Source of the DNA: Salvelinus alpinus
Taxonomy: Eukaryota; Chordata; Actinopteri; Salmoniformes; Salmonidae
Direction of reading: 5' to 3'
Length of the DNA: 64,000 nucleotides
Assembly (NCBI RefSeq): GCF_045679555.1
Contig: NC_092115.1
Coordinates: forward strand, 35,348,728 to 35,412,727
The notes under the pieces were generated by a model. The model searched no databases and was not told the origin of the DNA. It saw only the letters and a program-made list of their open reading frames with translations. Made by a program: the position numbers and the translations under genes. Shown piece after piece: positions 8,763 through 20,794 of this stretch (within the stretch, counting starts at the first letter, position 1; every line of letters starts with the position of its first letter).

Positions 8763-11700
8763 ATGGTTCGTCAGCACCTTCAACAGCCGAAGCTAAGTAG
8801 TAACTTTAACATGATGTCTTCTAACTGCATTCGCTGTACTCATAATATACAGGAGAATGATCGCCTAACGGCGAGGATAGCGGTGCTGCAAGCCCAGCTT
8901 CAGACGCAATCGTTAGGCAAGGGTAATTTCAGTGTAGGAAAGGGTGAAACAGCGTCTGTGCCACCAGTAAGTACAGATAGTAACGTTAGTATAAATCCCC
9001 CCGCACTGTCCCCGCAGCCGGACAATTTTCTCATGGCTTCTGGAGGGAAATGCTGTTGGAATGCTCAACCGGTGTCGCTCATTCAGCCGACAGAAACTTT
9101 CAACCGGTTTTCCCCATTGAGTAGCGAGTCGGAGTCTGAGGCCGAGTCTTCTCTTGTCTCTACTCCTCCCGTTACGGGGTCTGAGACGCCGAAGGCTCAC
9201 ACCATTAGCTCTGACAAATTGAAAACCCTAGTCATTGGCGACTCCATTACCCGCAGTATTAGACTTAAAACGAATCACCCAGCGATCATACACTGTTTAC
9301 CAGGGGGCAGGGCTACCGACGTTAAGCCTAATCTGAAGATGGTGCTGGCTAAAGCTAAAACTGGCGAGTGTAGAGAGTATAGAGATATTGTTATCCACGT
9401 CGGCACCAACGATGTTAGGATGAAACAGTCAGAGGTCACCAAGCGCAACATAGCTTCAGCCTGTAAATCAGCTAGAAAGATGTGTCGGCATCGAGTAATT
9501 GTCTCTGGCCCTCTCCCAGTTAGGGGGAGTGACGAGCTCTACAGCAGAGTCTCACAACTCAATCGCTGGTTGAAAACTGTTTTCTGCCCCTCCCAAAAGA
9601 TAGAATTTGTAGATAATTGGCCCTCTTTCTGGGACTCACCCACAAACAGGACCAAGCCTGACCTGCTGAGGAGTGACGGACTCCATCCTAGCTGGAGGGG
9701 TGCTCTCATCTTATCTACAAACATAGATAGGGCTCTAACTCCACTAGCTCCACAAGGAAATAGGGTGCAGGCCAGGCAGCAGGCTGTTAGCCAACCTGCC
9801 AGCTTAGTGGAGTCTGCCAATAGCACAGTCAGTGTAGTCAGCTCAGCCATACCCATTGAGACTGTGTCTGTGCCTCGACCTAGGTTGGGCAAAACTAAAC
9901 ATGGCGGTGTTCGCCTTAGCAATCTCATTAGGATAAAGACCTCCTCCATTCCTACCATTATTGAAAGAGATCGTGATACCTCACATCTCAAAATAGGGTT
10001 ACTTAATGTTAGATCCCTCACTTCAAAGGCAGTTATAGTCAATGAACTAATCACTGATCATAATCTTGATGTGATTGGCCTGACTGAAACATGGCTTAAG
10101 CCTGATGAATTTACTGTGTTAAATGAGGCCTCACCTCCTGGTTACACTAGTGACCATATCCCCCGTGCATCCCGCAAAGGCGGAGGTGTTGCTAACATTT
10201 ACGATAGCAAATTTCAATTTACAAAAAAAAAAATTATGACGTTTTCGTCTTTTGAGCTTCTAGTCATGAAATCTATGCAGCCTACTCAATCACTTTTTAT
10301 AGCTACTGTTTATAGGCCTCCTGGGCCATATACAGCGTTCCTCTCTGAGTTCCCTGAATTCCTATCAGACCTTGTAGTCATAGCAGATCATATTCTAATT
10401 TTTGGTGATTTTAATATTCATATGGAGAAGTCCAAAGACCCACTCCAAAAGTCTTTCGGAGCCATCATCGACTCAGTGGGTTTTGTCCAACATGTCTCTG
10501 GACCTACTCACTGCCACAGTCATACTCTGGACTTAGTTTTGTCCCATGGAATAAATGTTGTAGATCTTAATGTTTTTCCTCATAATCCTGGACTGTCGGA
10601 CCACCATTTTATTACGTTTGCAATCGCAACAAATAATCTGCTCAGACCCCAACCAAGGAGCATCAAAAGTCGTGCTATAAATTCTCAGACAACACAAAAA
10701 TTCCTTGATGCCCTTCCAGACTCCTTCTGCCTACCCAAGGACGTCAGGGGACAAAAATCAGTTAACCACCTAACTGAGGAACTCAATTTAACCTTGCGCA
10801 ATACCCTAGATGCAGTTGCACCCCTAAAAACGAAAAACATTTGTCATAAGAAACTAGCTCCCTGGTATACAGAAAATACCCGAGCTTTGAAGCAAGCTTC
10901 CAGAAAATTGGAACGGAAATGGCGCCACACCAAACTGGAAGTCTTCCGACTAGCTTGGAAAGACAGTACCGTGCAGTACCGAAGAGCCCTCACTGCTGCT
11001 CGATCATCCTACTTTTCCAACTTAATTGAGGAAAATAAGAACAATCCAAAATTTCTTTTTGATACTGTTGCAAAGCTAACTAAAAAGCAGCATTCCCCAA
11101 GAGAGGATGGCTTTCACTTCAGCAGTAATAAATTCATGAACTTCTTTGAGGAAAAGATCATGATCATTAGAAAGCAAATTATGGACTCCTCTTTAAATCT
11201 GCGTATTCCTCCAAAGCTCAATTGTCCTGAGTCTGCACAACTCTGCCAGGACCTAGGATCAAGGGAGACACTCAAGTGTTTTAGTACTATATCTCTTGAC
11301 ACAATGATGAAAATAATCATGGCCTCTAAACCTTCTAGCTGCATACTGGATCCTATTCCTACTAAACTACTGAAAGAGCTGCTTCCTGTGCTTGGCCCTC
11401 ATATGTTGAACATAATAAACGGCTCTCTATCCACCGGATGTGTACCAAACTCACTAAAAGTGGCAGTAATAAAGCCTCTCTTAAAAAAGCCAAACCTTGA
11501 CCCGGAAAATATAAAAAACTATCGGCCTATATCGAATCTTCAATTCCTCTCAAAAATTTTAGAAAAAGCTGTTGCGCAGCAACTCACTGCCTTCCTGAAG
11601 ACAAACAATGTATACGAAATGCTTCAGTCTGGTTTTAGACCCCATCATAGCACTGAGACTGCACTTGTGAAGGTGGTAAATGACCTTTTAATGGCATCAG

Positions 11701-12843
11701 ACCGAGGCTCTGCATCTGTCCTCGTGCTACTAGATCTTAGTGCTGCCTTTGACACCATTGATCACCACATTCTTTTGGAGAGACTGGAAACCCAAATTGG
11801 TCTACACGGACAAGTTCTGGCCTGGTTTAGATCTTACCTGTCGGAAAGATATCAGTTTGTCTCTGTGAATGGTTTGTCCTCTGACAAATCAACTGTACAT
11901 TTCGGTGTTCCTCAAGGTTCCGTTTTAGGACCACTATTGTTTTCACTATATATTTTACCTCTTGGGGATGTTATTCGAAAACATAATGTTAACTTTCACT
12001 GCTATGCGGATGACACACAGCTGTACATTTCAATGAAACATGGTGAAGCCTCAAAATTGCCCTCGCTAGAAGCCTGTGTTTCAGACATAAGGAAGTGGAT
12101 GGCTGCAAACGTTCTACTTTTAAACTCGGACAAAACAGAGATGCTTGTTCTAGGTCCCAAGAAACAAAGAGATCTTCTGTTAAATCTGACAATTAATCTT
12201 GATGGTTGTAAAGTCGTCTCAAATAAAACTGTGAAGGACCTCGGCGTTACTCTTGACCCTGATCTCTCTTTTGACGAACATATCAAGACTGTTTCAAGGA
12301 CAGCTTTTTTCCATCTACGTAACATTGCAAAAATCAAATTTTCTGTCCAAAAATGATGCAGAAAAATTAATCCATGCATTTGTTACTTCTAGGTTAGACT
12401 ACTGCAATGCTCTACTTTCCGGCTACCCGGATAAAGCACTAAATAAACTTCAGTTAGTGCTAAATACGGCTGCTAGAATCCTGACTAGAACCAAGAAATT
12501 TGATCATATTACTCCAGTGCTAGCCTCCCTACACTGGCTTCCTGTTAAGGCAAGGGCTGATTTCAAGGTTTTACTGTTAACCTATAAAGCGTTACATGGG
12601 CTTGCTCCTACCTATCTTTCCGAGTTGGTCCTGCCGTACATACCTACACGTACGCTACGGTCACAAGACGCAGGCCTCCTAATTGTCCCTAGAATTTCTA
12701 AGCAAACAGCGGGAGGCAGGGCTTTCTCCTATAGATCTCCATTTTTATGGAATAGTCTGCCTACCCATGTGAGAGACGCAGACTCGGTCTCAACCTTTAA
12801 GTCTTTACTGAAGACTTATCTCTTCAGTAGGTCATATGATTGA
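8763..12843 (+). pseudogene. L2 retroelement polyprotein: esterase, endonuclease, reverse transcriptase (one frameshift)
   Basis: I start at ATG 8763 ([10 protein letters not shown]). The frame is open further upstream, but only through antisense Tc1 and 5' UTR sequence. In order: a short Cys/coiled-coil-like N-terminus (residues 20-50); an SGNH/GDSL esterase domain with GDSITR at about 157, GGRATD, GTND at about 214 and DGLHPSWRG at about 306; an APE-type endonuclease with LNVRSL at about 410, TETWL, FGDFNIH at about 547 and LSDHHFI at about 610; and an RT with [12 protein letters not shown] at about 899, [12 protein letters not shown] at about 992, [13 protein letters not shown] at about 1050 and YADDTQ at about 1080. 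Frame 0 ends at 12356. The true continuation ([23 protein letters not shown]..) is in the next frame and ends at 12841-12843, which places a single-base shift at about 12335-12350. All visible catalytic motifs are present. An A-run near 10221 is a possible second weak point. Confidence 0.85.
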
Positions 12844-13390
12844 GTGTAGTCTGGCCCAGGAGTGTGAAGGTGAACGGAAAGGCTCTGGAGCAACGAACCG
12901 CCCTTGCTGTCTCTGCCTGGCCGGTTCCCCTCTCTCCACTGGGATTCTCTGCCCCTAACCCTATTACAGGGGCTGAGTCACTGGCTTACTGGTGCTCTTT
13001 CATGCCGTCCCTAGGAGGGGTGCGTCACTTGAGTGGGTTGAGTTACTGACGTGATCTTCCTGTCTGGGTTGGCGCCCCCCCTTGGTTTGTGCTGTGGTGG
13101 AGATCTTTGTGGGCTATACTCGGCCTTGTCTCAGGATTGTAAGTTGGTGGTTGAAGATATCCCTCTAGTGGTGTGGGGGCTGTGCTTTGGCAGAGTGGGT
13201 GGGGTTATATCCTTCCTGTTTGGCCCTGTCCGGGGGTATCATCGGATGGGGCCACAGTGTCTCCTGACCCCTCCTGTCTCAGCCTCCAGTATTTATGCTG
13301 CAGTAGTTTGTGTCGGGGGGCTAGGGTCAGTTGGTTATACCTGGAGTACTTCTCCTATCTTATCCAGTGTCCTGTGTGAATTTAAGTATG

Positions 13391-13958
13391 CTCTCTCTAA
13401 TTCTCTCGTTCTCTCTTTCTTTCTCTCTCTCGGAGAACCTGAGCCCTAGGACCATACGTCACGGCAAACCGGGCATGATGACTCCTTGCTGTCCCCAGTC
13501 CGCCTGGCCCTGCTGCTATTCCAGTTTCAACTGTTCTGCCTGCGGTTATGGAACCCCTACCTGTCCCAGACCTGCTGTTTTCAATTCTTAATGATCGGCT
13601 ATGAAAAGCCAACTGACATTTATTCCTGATTATTATTTGACCATGCTTGTCATTTATGAACATTTTGAAAATCTTGGCTCTCTCTAATTCTCTCCTTCTC
13701 TCTCTCTTTCTCTCTCTCGGAGGACCTGGGACCGTGCGTCGGGGCTGCCGGGCGTGATGGCTCCTTGCTGTCCCCAGTCCACCTGGCCTTGCTGCTATTC
13801 CAGTTTCAGCTGTTCTGCCTGCGGTTATGGAACCGCCACCTGTCCCGGACCTGCTATTTTCAACTCTTGATGATCGGCTATGAAAAGCCAACTGAAAATT
13901 ATTCATGATTATTATTTGACCATGCTTGTCACTTATGAACATTTTGAACATCTTGGCA
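13391..13958 (+). repeat. 287-bp tandem duplication in L2 3' UTR
   Basis: Copy A starts at 13391 and copy B at 13678. Each runs from CTCTCTCTAATTCTCTC through GGTTATGGAAC and GATCGGCTATGAAAAGCC to GAACATTTTGAA..TCTTGGC. They differ at scattered positions, so the duplication is not recent. Other L2 fragments in this window (1195-2040, 20795-21428) have a single copy. Confidence 0.85.
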
Positions 13959-14196
13959 TAGTTCTGTTATAATCTCCACCCAGCACAGCCAGAAGAGGAC
14001 TGGCCACCCCTCATAGCCTGGTTCCTCTCTAGGTTTCTTCCTAGGTTTTGGCCTTTCTAGGGAGTTTTTCCTAGCCACCGTGCTTCTACACCTGCATTGC
14101 TTGCTGTTTGGGGTTTTAGGCTGGGTGTCTGTACAGCACTTCGAGATATTAGCTGATGTACGAAGGGCTTTATAAAATAAACTTGATTTGATTTGA

Positions 14197-15063
14197 CTTA
14201 GGGTTGTTGCCACAGTCTGAAGTCCTGAACGCTCTGGAGCAGGTTTTCATCAAGGATCTCTGTACTTTGCTCCGTTCATCTTTCCCTCGATCCTGACTAG
14301 GCTCCCAGTCCCTGCCGCTGAAAAACATCCCTACAGCATGATGCTACCACCACCATGCTTCCCTGTAGGGATGGTGCCAGGTTTCCTCCAGATGTGATGC
14401 TTAGTACTCAGGCCAAATAGTACAATCTTCGTTTCATCAGACCAGAGAATCTTGTTTCTCATGGTCTGAGTGTGGGCTGTCATGTGCCTTTCACTGAGGA
14501 GTGGCTTCCGTCGGGCCAATCTACCATAAAGGCCTGATTGGTGGAGTGCTGCAGAGATGGTTGTCCTTCTGGAATGTTCTCCCATCTCCACAGAGGAACT
14601 CGGGTTCTTGGTCACCTCCCTGACCAAGGCCCTTCTCCCCTGATTGCTCAGTTTGGCCAGGCGGCCAGCTCTAGGAAGAGTCTTGGTGATTCCAAACTTG
14701 GAGGACACTGTGTTCTTGGGGACCTTCAATGCTGCAGAAATGTTTGGTACCCTTCCCCAGATCTGTGCCTCGACACAATCCTTTCTCTGAGCTCTACGGA
14801 CAATTCCTTCAACCTCATGGCTTGGTTTTTGCTCTGACATGCACTGTCAACTGCGGGACCTATAGACAGGTGTTTGCCTTTCCAAATCATGTCCAATCAA
14901 TTGAATTTATCACAGGTGGACTCCAATCAAGAAACATCTCAAGGATGACCAATGGAAACAGGGCGCACCTGAGCTCAATTTTGAGACTCATAGCAAAGGG
15001 TCTGAATATTTATGTAATTAAGGTAGTTCCGTTTCTTTTTATAAATGTGCAAAAATGCAAGTG
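14197..15063 (-). mobile_element. Tc1-like transposon (family B), right part
   Basis: Continues the element interrupted at 8602. The minus strand carries the transposase N-terminal half. Past the start codon region, AGCAAAGGGTCTGAATATTT at about 14993-15012 is followed by only about 50 bp of terminal-repeat-proximal sequence. The right terminus (expected as GAATGCACTG then TA) is missing, so this copy is end-deleted as well as interrupted. Confidence 0.85.
14331..14840 (-). pseudogene. Tc1 transposase, N-terminal half (family B)
   Basis: An open frame of 169 codons on the minus strand. MSEQKPSHEVEGIVRRAQRK starts a helix-turn-helix DNA-binding region, followed by the linker with KTLPRAGRLAKLSNQGRRALV and the catalytic NKILWSDETKIVLFG segment, which holds the first Asp of the DD34E triad. 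It ends in GKHGGGSIML. The second Asp region (QHDNAP type) has been lost or displaced by the L2 insertion, and the Glu-containing end is 5.6 kb away at 8201-8521. It is a pseudogene by interruption; this half itself is open. Confidence 0.8.
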
Positions 15064-17546
15064 CTAACCCAAACAACATAATTGTTCTCATAAAAGTAAC
15101 TAGCTACCTATCTTGCAAATCCGAGTTAGTTATCAAAATCTTTGTCCGAATTTAAATGAATTGGCTAGCTTTCTAACGTTAGCTAGCACAGGGATCTTCT
15201 TAGCTAGCCAGTTCGAGTTGAATTATCGATAGCAAGCGGGCTACAGTTACATGCTATCAAACTTTATCGTCAGGTGCAATGTTAGCTGTGCAAATATTCC
15301 TCTCTATAACATTGCATCACATTAGGGACAGGTTATGTATTTAGCTAGTTACATCACAGTATCACAACTCACCACACACTTGCACTTGATCACGACTCAG
15401 TTCATTACATCACACATAAGAGTCATTGGACGAAGGCGTCTTCTGTACGGGGGAGTTTTGTTAAGTTTTGTCTGAACGTTAACACACATGGCTGGCGGTA
15501 TGGTTTTGGAAGCATTATAGGGTTAGGGTTAGTGTTCCCACATGGCCACATCTCTATGTTACAGCGCGTGTTTACGGAAGACAGAAAATGGAAGCCTATT
15601 TTCAATCCTATGCCAAGCAAGTGTGCATGCGTTGTAGACTTGACAATATGGCAGCTGGCAGCAGACCACACCTTGGGTCTCTGGGCAATTGCACATCATA
15701 AGTGAGCATGTAAGGAATCCATACCCAGCCCATCCATACCCGTCTTGACGCGCTCACTTCCAAATCTCGTTTTGAACGAGACTGACTTCATGACCAAAAG
15801 GATCCTATGTACAGTAGTACATAGTAGTAAATATTGACACGATAATGAATGTTTCTGACTCATATCAATGCCACATAGGCTGTTTATAACCAGAGAAGTT
15901 GATTCTAGGAGGCAGTTCCCCTTTAACCATTAACACAGTTCCTGGCAATGGTCTGTACTGGGTCCCTGTGTCCTGTGGATTTTAGCTTCCTGATGTGCAT
16001 TCACTTCCAGGGTATCGGGGAGCCTGTACAGTCTGCTATGGGAGTGGCTATCATTAATAACCAAATAGATGCTCTTACAGTATTTCATTTTATTCTATAG
16101 AGTAAAGCTCTGTGGACTTTGAATATTTCAACAAACTTAAATCCAATATTCCTTCCTTTAGCATTATTTTTCACAATGAATAAGTCTATTTCAATGAATA
16201 ATCTTTCGGCTGGAAACATTATACCACTCAAACGCAGCCTACACATGCTGGAATCACGACCCGGAGCTACTGAATGCTTTGTCTTTCAGAGGTTTCTGTC
16301 TTTCAGAGCCTCTTTTTGAATGAGAGTTAAACTTTCTGACCTCAGTTTACATTTACCCTTTATCAGTTCAGCAGGAACCAGGCCTGCTCTAAAATAGCTT
16401 TTTTCCAGGTGGTCTAAGGCTGGGGAAATCTCAGGCCCTCTTCATCACTCAGCTCTCTCTCTCTCGCTCTCTCGCTCTATCCAGAACACTGAGCTCTGGG
16501 ATATTTGTGCATTGTGTATTGATTCGGGGTACAACCCTTGGCTGTAAAAGAGAGATAAAGAAGTTAGACATTAACTTTATTTTTCCAGGGGTCATAGTGT
16601 GGTTTTACATACACCTACCGACCACACACAAAAAAACCTGGTTCCTCTGATGGACTCTGGAATATTGATTTTACCCCTCTCACCCTCTCTCTCTCTCTTT
16701 TACCACTCTCGCCCTGTCTCTCGCTCTCGCTCTCTCTCTCTCTAACTCTCTCTCTCTCTCACACTTGCTCTCTCACACATCCACAGAAAAAAGCCTTTGC
16801 AGTCAGTATTTCTCCTCTCAGATAGATAGTGTGGCTGGCAGGCAGCATTCCTGTCTACTCCCTTCAAGGTTACAGCGTAGTGGAGGGGAGAGCTCGGAGC
16901 ACCTGCTGCCTTACTGCCTGAGAGAGGAACCGTTGTTTTGTTCCACCCTCAACTGAACTGTAGCACTGCTTATTCCACTGTATCCACTTATCCTTTTCCA
17001 GTTCTGAAAAACTTAAAAGGACACCAAAAGAGATAACTATAGTGGTTTTTATGCAGTTTGTCCCAAGCTCAGATGTCATTATCGCAGAGAAAAGAGAACA
17101 TCAAAAGGAAACTGGTGATAATAGGATTCTTGTGTTAATTCAAATTAATAAATATTAATCAGGTTGTCAGGTGCCTGGAAGATCAACAATTGTTTTAATA
17201 TTTCGAACTTTAGTGGCAGCAAATCTTATGGGCTTCCAATTTCTGTGTGAAACGTAGCAACCACAATTCTATTTTTCAGTGCTGAAGGCCGGCTTACCCC
17301 ATAGCCTGAGAATACTGCACCTGGTTTGGACAGCAGCACAGGTGAACTCTGCACATTTCCATTGATGGAATTTCTCACACTTGGTGCCATATAGATGACT
17401 CGATATTTGGGGGGGGGATGGCCCCCCCCCAAAGCTAGGTGGCTCTTACTTTCTCCCCTTTCTCTCAGTAAGTTAACTGGCTTCCCAGATTGTAGCTAAC
17501 CCGAGATACTAGTCATAGTCTGTCTGGTAAACTGTATTTCTATTTG

Positions 17547-17586
<40 letters not shown>

Positions 17587-17639
17587 TCCACTTAACTGGA
17601 CGGCTGACTGGCTGGTGGAGGGGGCCTCTGCCCTTTATT
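15064..17639. other. Non-coding; low-complexity patches
   Basis: No supported gene. CT-rich microsatellite-like tracts occur at 16450-16480 and 16680-16775, a G9/C9 inverted repeat at 17407-17432 and a (TA)n(GA)n tract at 17551-17585. Short ORFs here lack any recognisable domain. Confidence 0.5.
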
Positions 17640-19495
17640 GAATCCTGTATGGGGGGGGTCCCACGATGACCACAGACAGACAGCTCCCTCTCTGCTGGAG
17701 GTCACTATGACAGACAGTTTGCTGTACACAAAGCCCCTATCATCGCCAAGCCTATCTCTGACCTTTCTGACCTGTCTCTCCTCTCTGGGGAGATTCCTAT
17801 TGCTTGGAAGGCAGCCACAGTGCGTATTTTATTTAGATGGGGAAATCAGGCTGATTAACTGTTACAGGGCCATTTCTATTTTGCCCTGTTAATCAAAAGT
17901 GTTGAAATAGTCAATAATCAACAGACTGGCTTTATTGATGTCTATAGTGTTTTCTCAGGTATGCAATCTGGTTTCTGCTCAGGTTATGGATGTGTCACTG
18001 CAACCTTAAAGGTCCCAAATTATGTCACCATTGCCTTCATTCTAAGCAATGTTGTGCTGCTATTTTTATTGACTTGGCCAACGCTTTTGCTACGGTAGAC
18101 CATTCCATTCTTGTGGGCCGGCTAAGGAGTATTGGTGTCTCTGAGGGGTCTTTGGCCTGGTTTGCTAACTACCTCTCTCAAAAAGTGCAGTGTATGAAGT
18201 CAGAACATCTGCTGTCTCAGCCACTGCCCAAGCTCTTCTCAATTTACATCAACAACATAGCTCAGGCAGTAGGAATCTCTCTCATCCATTTATATGCAGA
18301 TGATTCAGTCTTATACTCAGCTGGCCCCTCCCGGATTTTGTGTTAAACGCTCTACAACAAAGTTTTCTTAGTGTCCAACAAGCTTTCTCTGCCCTTAACC
18401 TTGTTCTGAACACCTCTAAAACAAAGGTAATGTGGTTTGGTAAGAAGAATGCCCCTCTCCCCACAGGTGTGATTACTACCTCTGAGGGTTTAGAGCTTGA
18501 AGTAGTCACCTCATACATGTACATGGGAGTATGGCTAGACGGTACACTGTCCTTCTAGCACATATCAAAGCTGCAGGCTAAGGTTAAATCTAGACTTGGT
18601 TTCCTTTATCGTAATCGCTCTTCTTTCACCCCAGCTGCCAAACTAACCCTGATTCAGATGACCATCCAACCCTTTCTAGATTACTGAGACGTCATTTATA
18701 GATCGGCAGGTATGGTGCTCTCAAGCGACTAGATGTTCTTTACCATCCGGCCATCAGATTTGCCACCAATGCTCCTTATACGACACATCACTGCACTCTA
18801 TACTCCTCCGTAAACTGATCATCTCTGTATACCCGTTGCAAGACCCACTGGTTGATGCTTATTTATAAAACCCTCTTAGGCCTCACTCCCGCTATCTGAG
18901 ATACATACTGCAGCCCTCATCCTCCACATACAACACCCGTTCTGCCAGTCACATTCTGTTAAAGGTCCCCAAAGCACACACATCCCTGGGCCGCTCCTCT
19001 TTTCAGTTTGCTGCAGCTAGCGACTGGAACGAGCTGCAAAAAACACTCAAACTGGACAGTTTAATCTGAATCTCTTCATTCAAAGACTCAATCATGGACA
19101 CTCTTACTGATAGTTGTGGCTGCTTTGCGTGATGTATTGTTGTATCTACCTTCTTTCCATTTGTGCTGTTGTCTGTGCCCAATAATGTTTGTAGCATGTT
19201 TTGTGCTACTACCGTGTTGTACGGCTGCCATGTTGTGTTACTACCATGTTGTTGTCATGTTGTGTTGCTACCATGCTGTGTTGTCATGTGTTGCTGCCAT
19301 GCTATGTTGTCTTAGGTCTCTCTTTATGTAGTGTTGTGGTGTCTCTCTTGTCGCGATGTGTGTGTTGTCCTATATCTTAATTTTATTTTTAATCCCAGCC
19401 CCCGTCCCCGCAGGAGGCCTTTTGCCTTTTGGTAGACCGTCATTGTAAATAAAAATGGGTTCTTAGCTGACTTGCCTAATTAAATAAAGTATTTT
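17640..19495 (+). mobile_element. Decayed non-LTR LINE with SINE-like 3' tail
   Basis: RT pieces lie in three plus-strand frames: LINCYRAISILPC (17851-17892), AAIFIDLANAFATVDHSILV with LIHLYADDSVLYS (17990-18346), and LNLVLNTSKTKVMWFGKK to VTSYMYMGVWLDG (18340-18558). The C-terminal region follows to about 19070. The GVPQGS-type motif block is missing between SEHLLSQP and LFSIYINN at about 18213-18240. The 3' end (CCCGTCCCCGCAGGAGGCC..GTCATTGTAAATAAAAATGG..TTAAATAAAG) matches the tail of the SINE in the gata6 intron (47690-47916). Multiple frameshifts and stops (for example TAG at 18556) mark it as dead. I cannot fix the clade. Confidence 0.75.
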
Positions 19496-20299
19496 TTTAA
19501 TACACTGTCTGTGTGGTACATTCTGTAGACTGGGCTTCCAGCTCTTTGCCAGGTGGTCCTCTATATGACGTCTCTCTCTCTGTGTGTGTCTGGTACTACA
19601 AGGCCTTGTCCTACAGATCCATCCTTGAGAAGGTTCTCCATGGTGTTGTGTTAGTCACTGTACAGTCTCACCTTAGGTCCAGCGCTTCTTTTGGTCACGC
19701 TGTGCTGCGTTAACTGTTTCAACACTATTTCTTTTTTTCTTTTTTTCTTCCCCCCCAATGGCTCACCGACACAACCTCAAGCAACGAGAAAGCGAACAAA
19801 TCTAACCTTAACCCAATGCTGACTATAAAGTATAGACGACAGGTACTCGGCTAATATAGTGAAAGGTCATGTACGCGTCATACTACGAGCTCTTAAAATG
19901 TCATAAATAATAGCCTGTTCTTTTATTTGACCAAAATCAAGTCTGTCAGATTCCTAAACAGGCGGTAGTGGATTACAGATGACAGAGTATTTATCAAGAT
20001 GGCTTCCGCATTGCAGACAGGACAGTGAAAACACTTATCTCTAGATATTCCCTTATCAAAAAACAATTTAGCAGGAGAAACAGACATTAGCACAGGTTTT
20101 TGCTGAGCTGAGTGCTTTGGCTTTACCCTCCTCGGTACAAGGGTCTGTTTGCACTGTGCACACATCTCCATCTGCCTGGCTGGCTGCATGAAGACATTCA
20201 CATTACTTCAATATTGCTTTGACGTCTAAATCTATTCTTTCTGGCTTCAGAAAACTTGGATGAAATATATCAATTAAATTAGTGAGGAGGGCAGAATGT
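19496..20299. other. Unassigned; contains a short Cys-rich ORF
   Basis: No supported gene. The minus strand 20201-19923 encodes 92 residues with MCAQC and CFHCPVC, two CX2C-type pairs about 45 residues apart, which may be a zinc-ribbon remnant of a mobile element. I do not recognise it, and there is no splice or neighbour support. Confidence 0.35.
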
Positions 20300-20794
20300 G
20301 TGAACAGCAAGGTTATTATAAGAAACTGAAACTGAAACTAAAATAAAATAATCATGTTTTTTTTTTTTTGTAAATTGAAATTAAATAATCAACAAACCCG
20401 TCTGAAAAACTAAAACTATACTGAAACTATTATCTTTGACTCCAAAACTAAATAAAATGGAAATCCCTTATATTCTTATACAGTGCATTGAGAAAGTATT
20501 CACACCCCTTGACTTTTTCCACATTTTGTTGTTACAAAGTGGGATTAAAATAGATTTAATTGTCTTTTTTTGTGTCAACGATCTACACAAAATACTCTAA
20601 TGTCAAAGTGGATGAAAAATTCTAACATTTGAAAATAATATATGGGAAATAAAACACAAATACCTTGATTAGATAAGTATTCAACCCCCTGAGTCAATAC
20701 ATTTTAGAATCACCTCTGGCAGCGATTACAACTGTGAGTCTTTTTTGGGGTAAATCTCTAAGAGCTTTCCACACCTGGATTTGTGCTACGGGGG

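Larger units (their letters stand above)
8603..14196 (+). mobile_element. L2-clade LINE, nearly full length (5.6 kb)
   Basis: A non-LTR retroelement inserted inside a Tc1 transposase gene. The host sequence stops at 8602 and resumes at 14197, with CTT repeated at both edges (8600-8602, 14197-14199) as a possible short target duplication. It has a 5' UTR of about 160 bp, one long open frame from 8763, a frameshift at about 12340, a coding end at 12843 and a 3' UTR of about 1.35 kb. The 3' end is TTTATAAAATAAACTTGATT followed by TGATTTGA. The 3' UTR holds a 287-bp tandem duplication. Only one coding lesion is obvious, so the copy is relatively young, and younger than the Tc1 that it interrupts. 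Confidence 0.85.

Noticed and set aside
12002..12379. Minus-strand ORFs within the L2 RT
   Set aside because: Shadow frames antisense to the RT domain.
15520..15536. Telomere-like GGGTTAGGGTTAG
   Set aside because: Only two units; this is common by chance.
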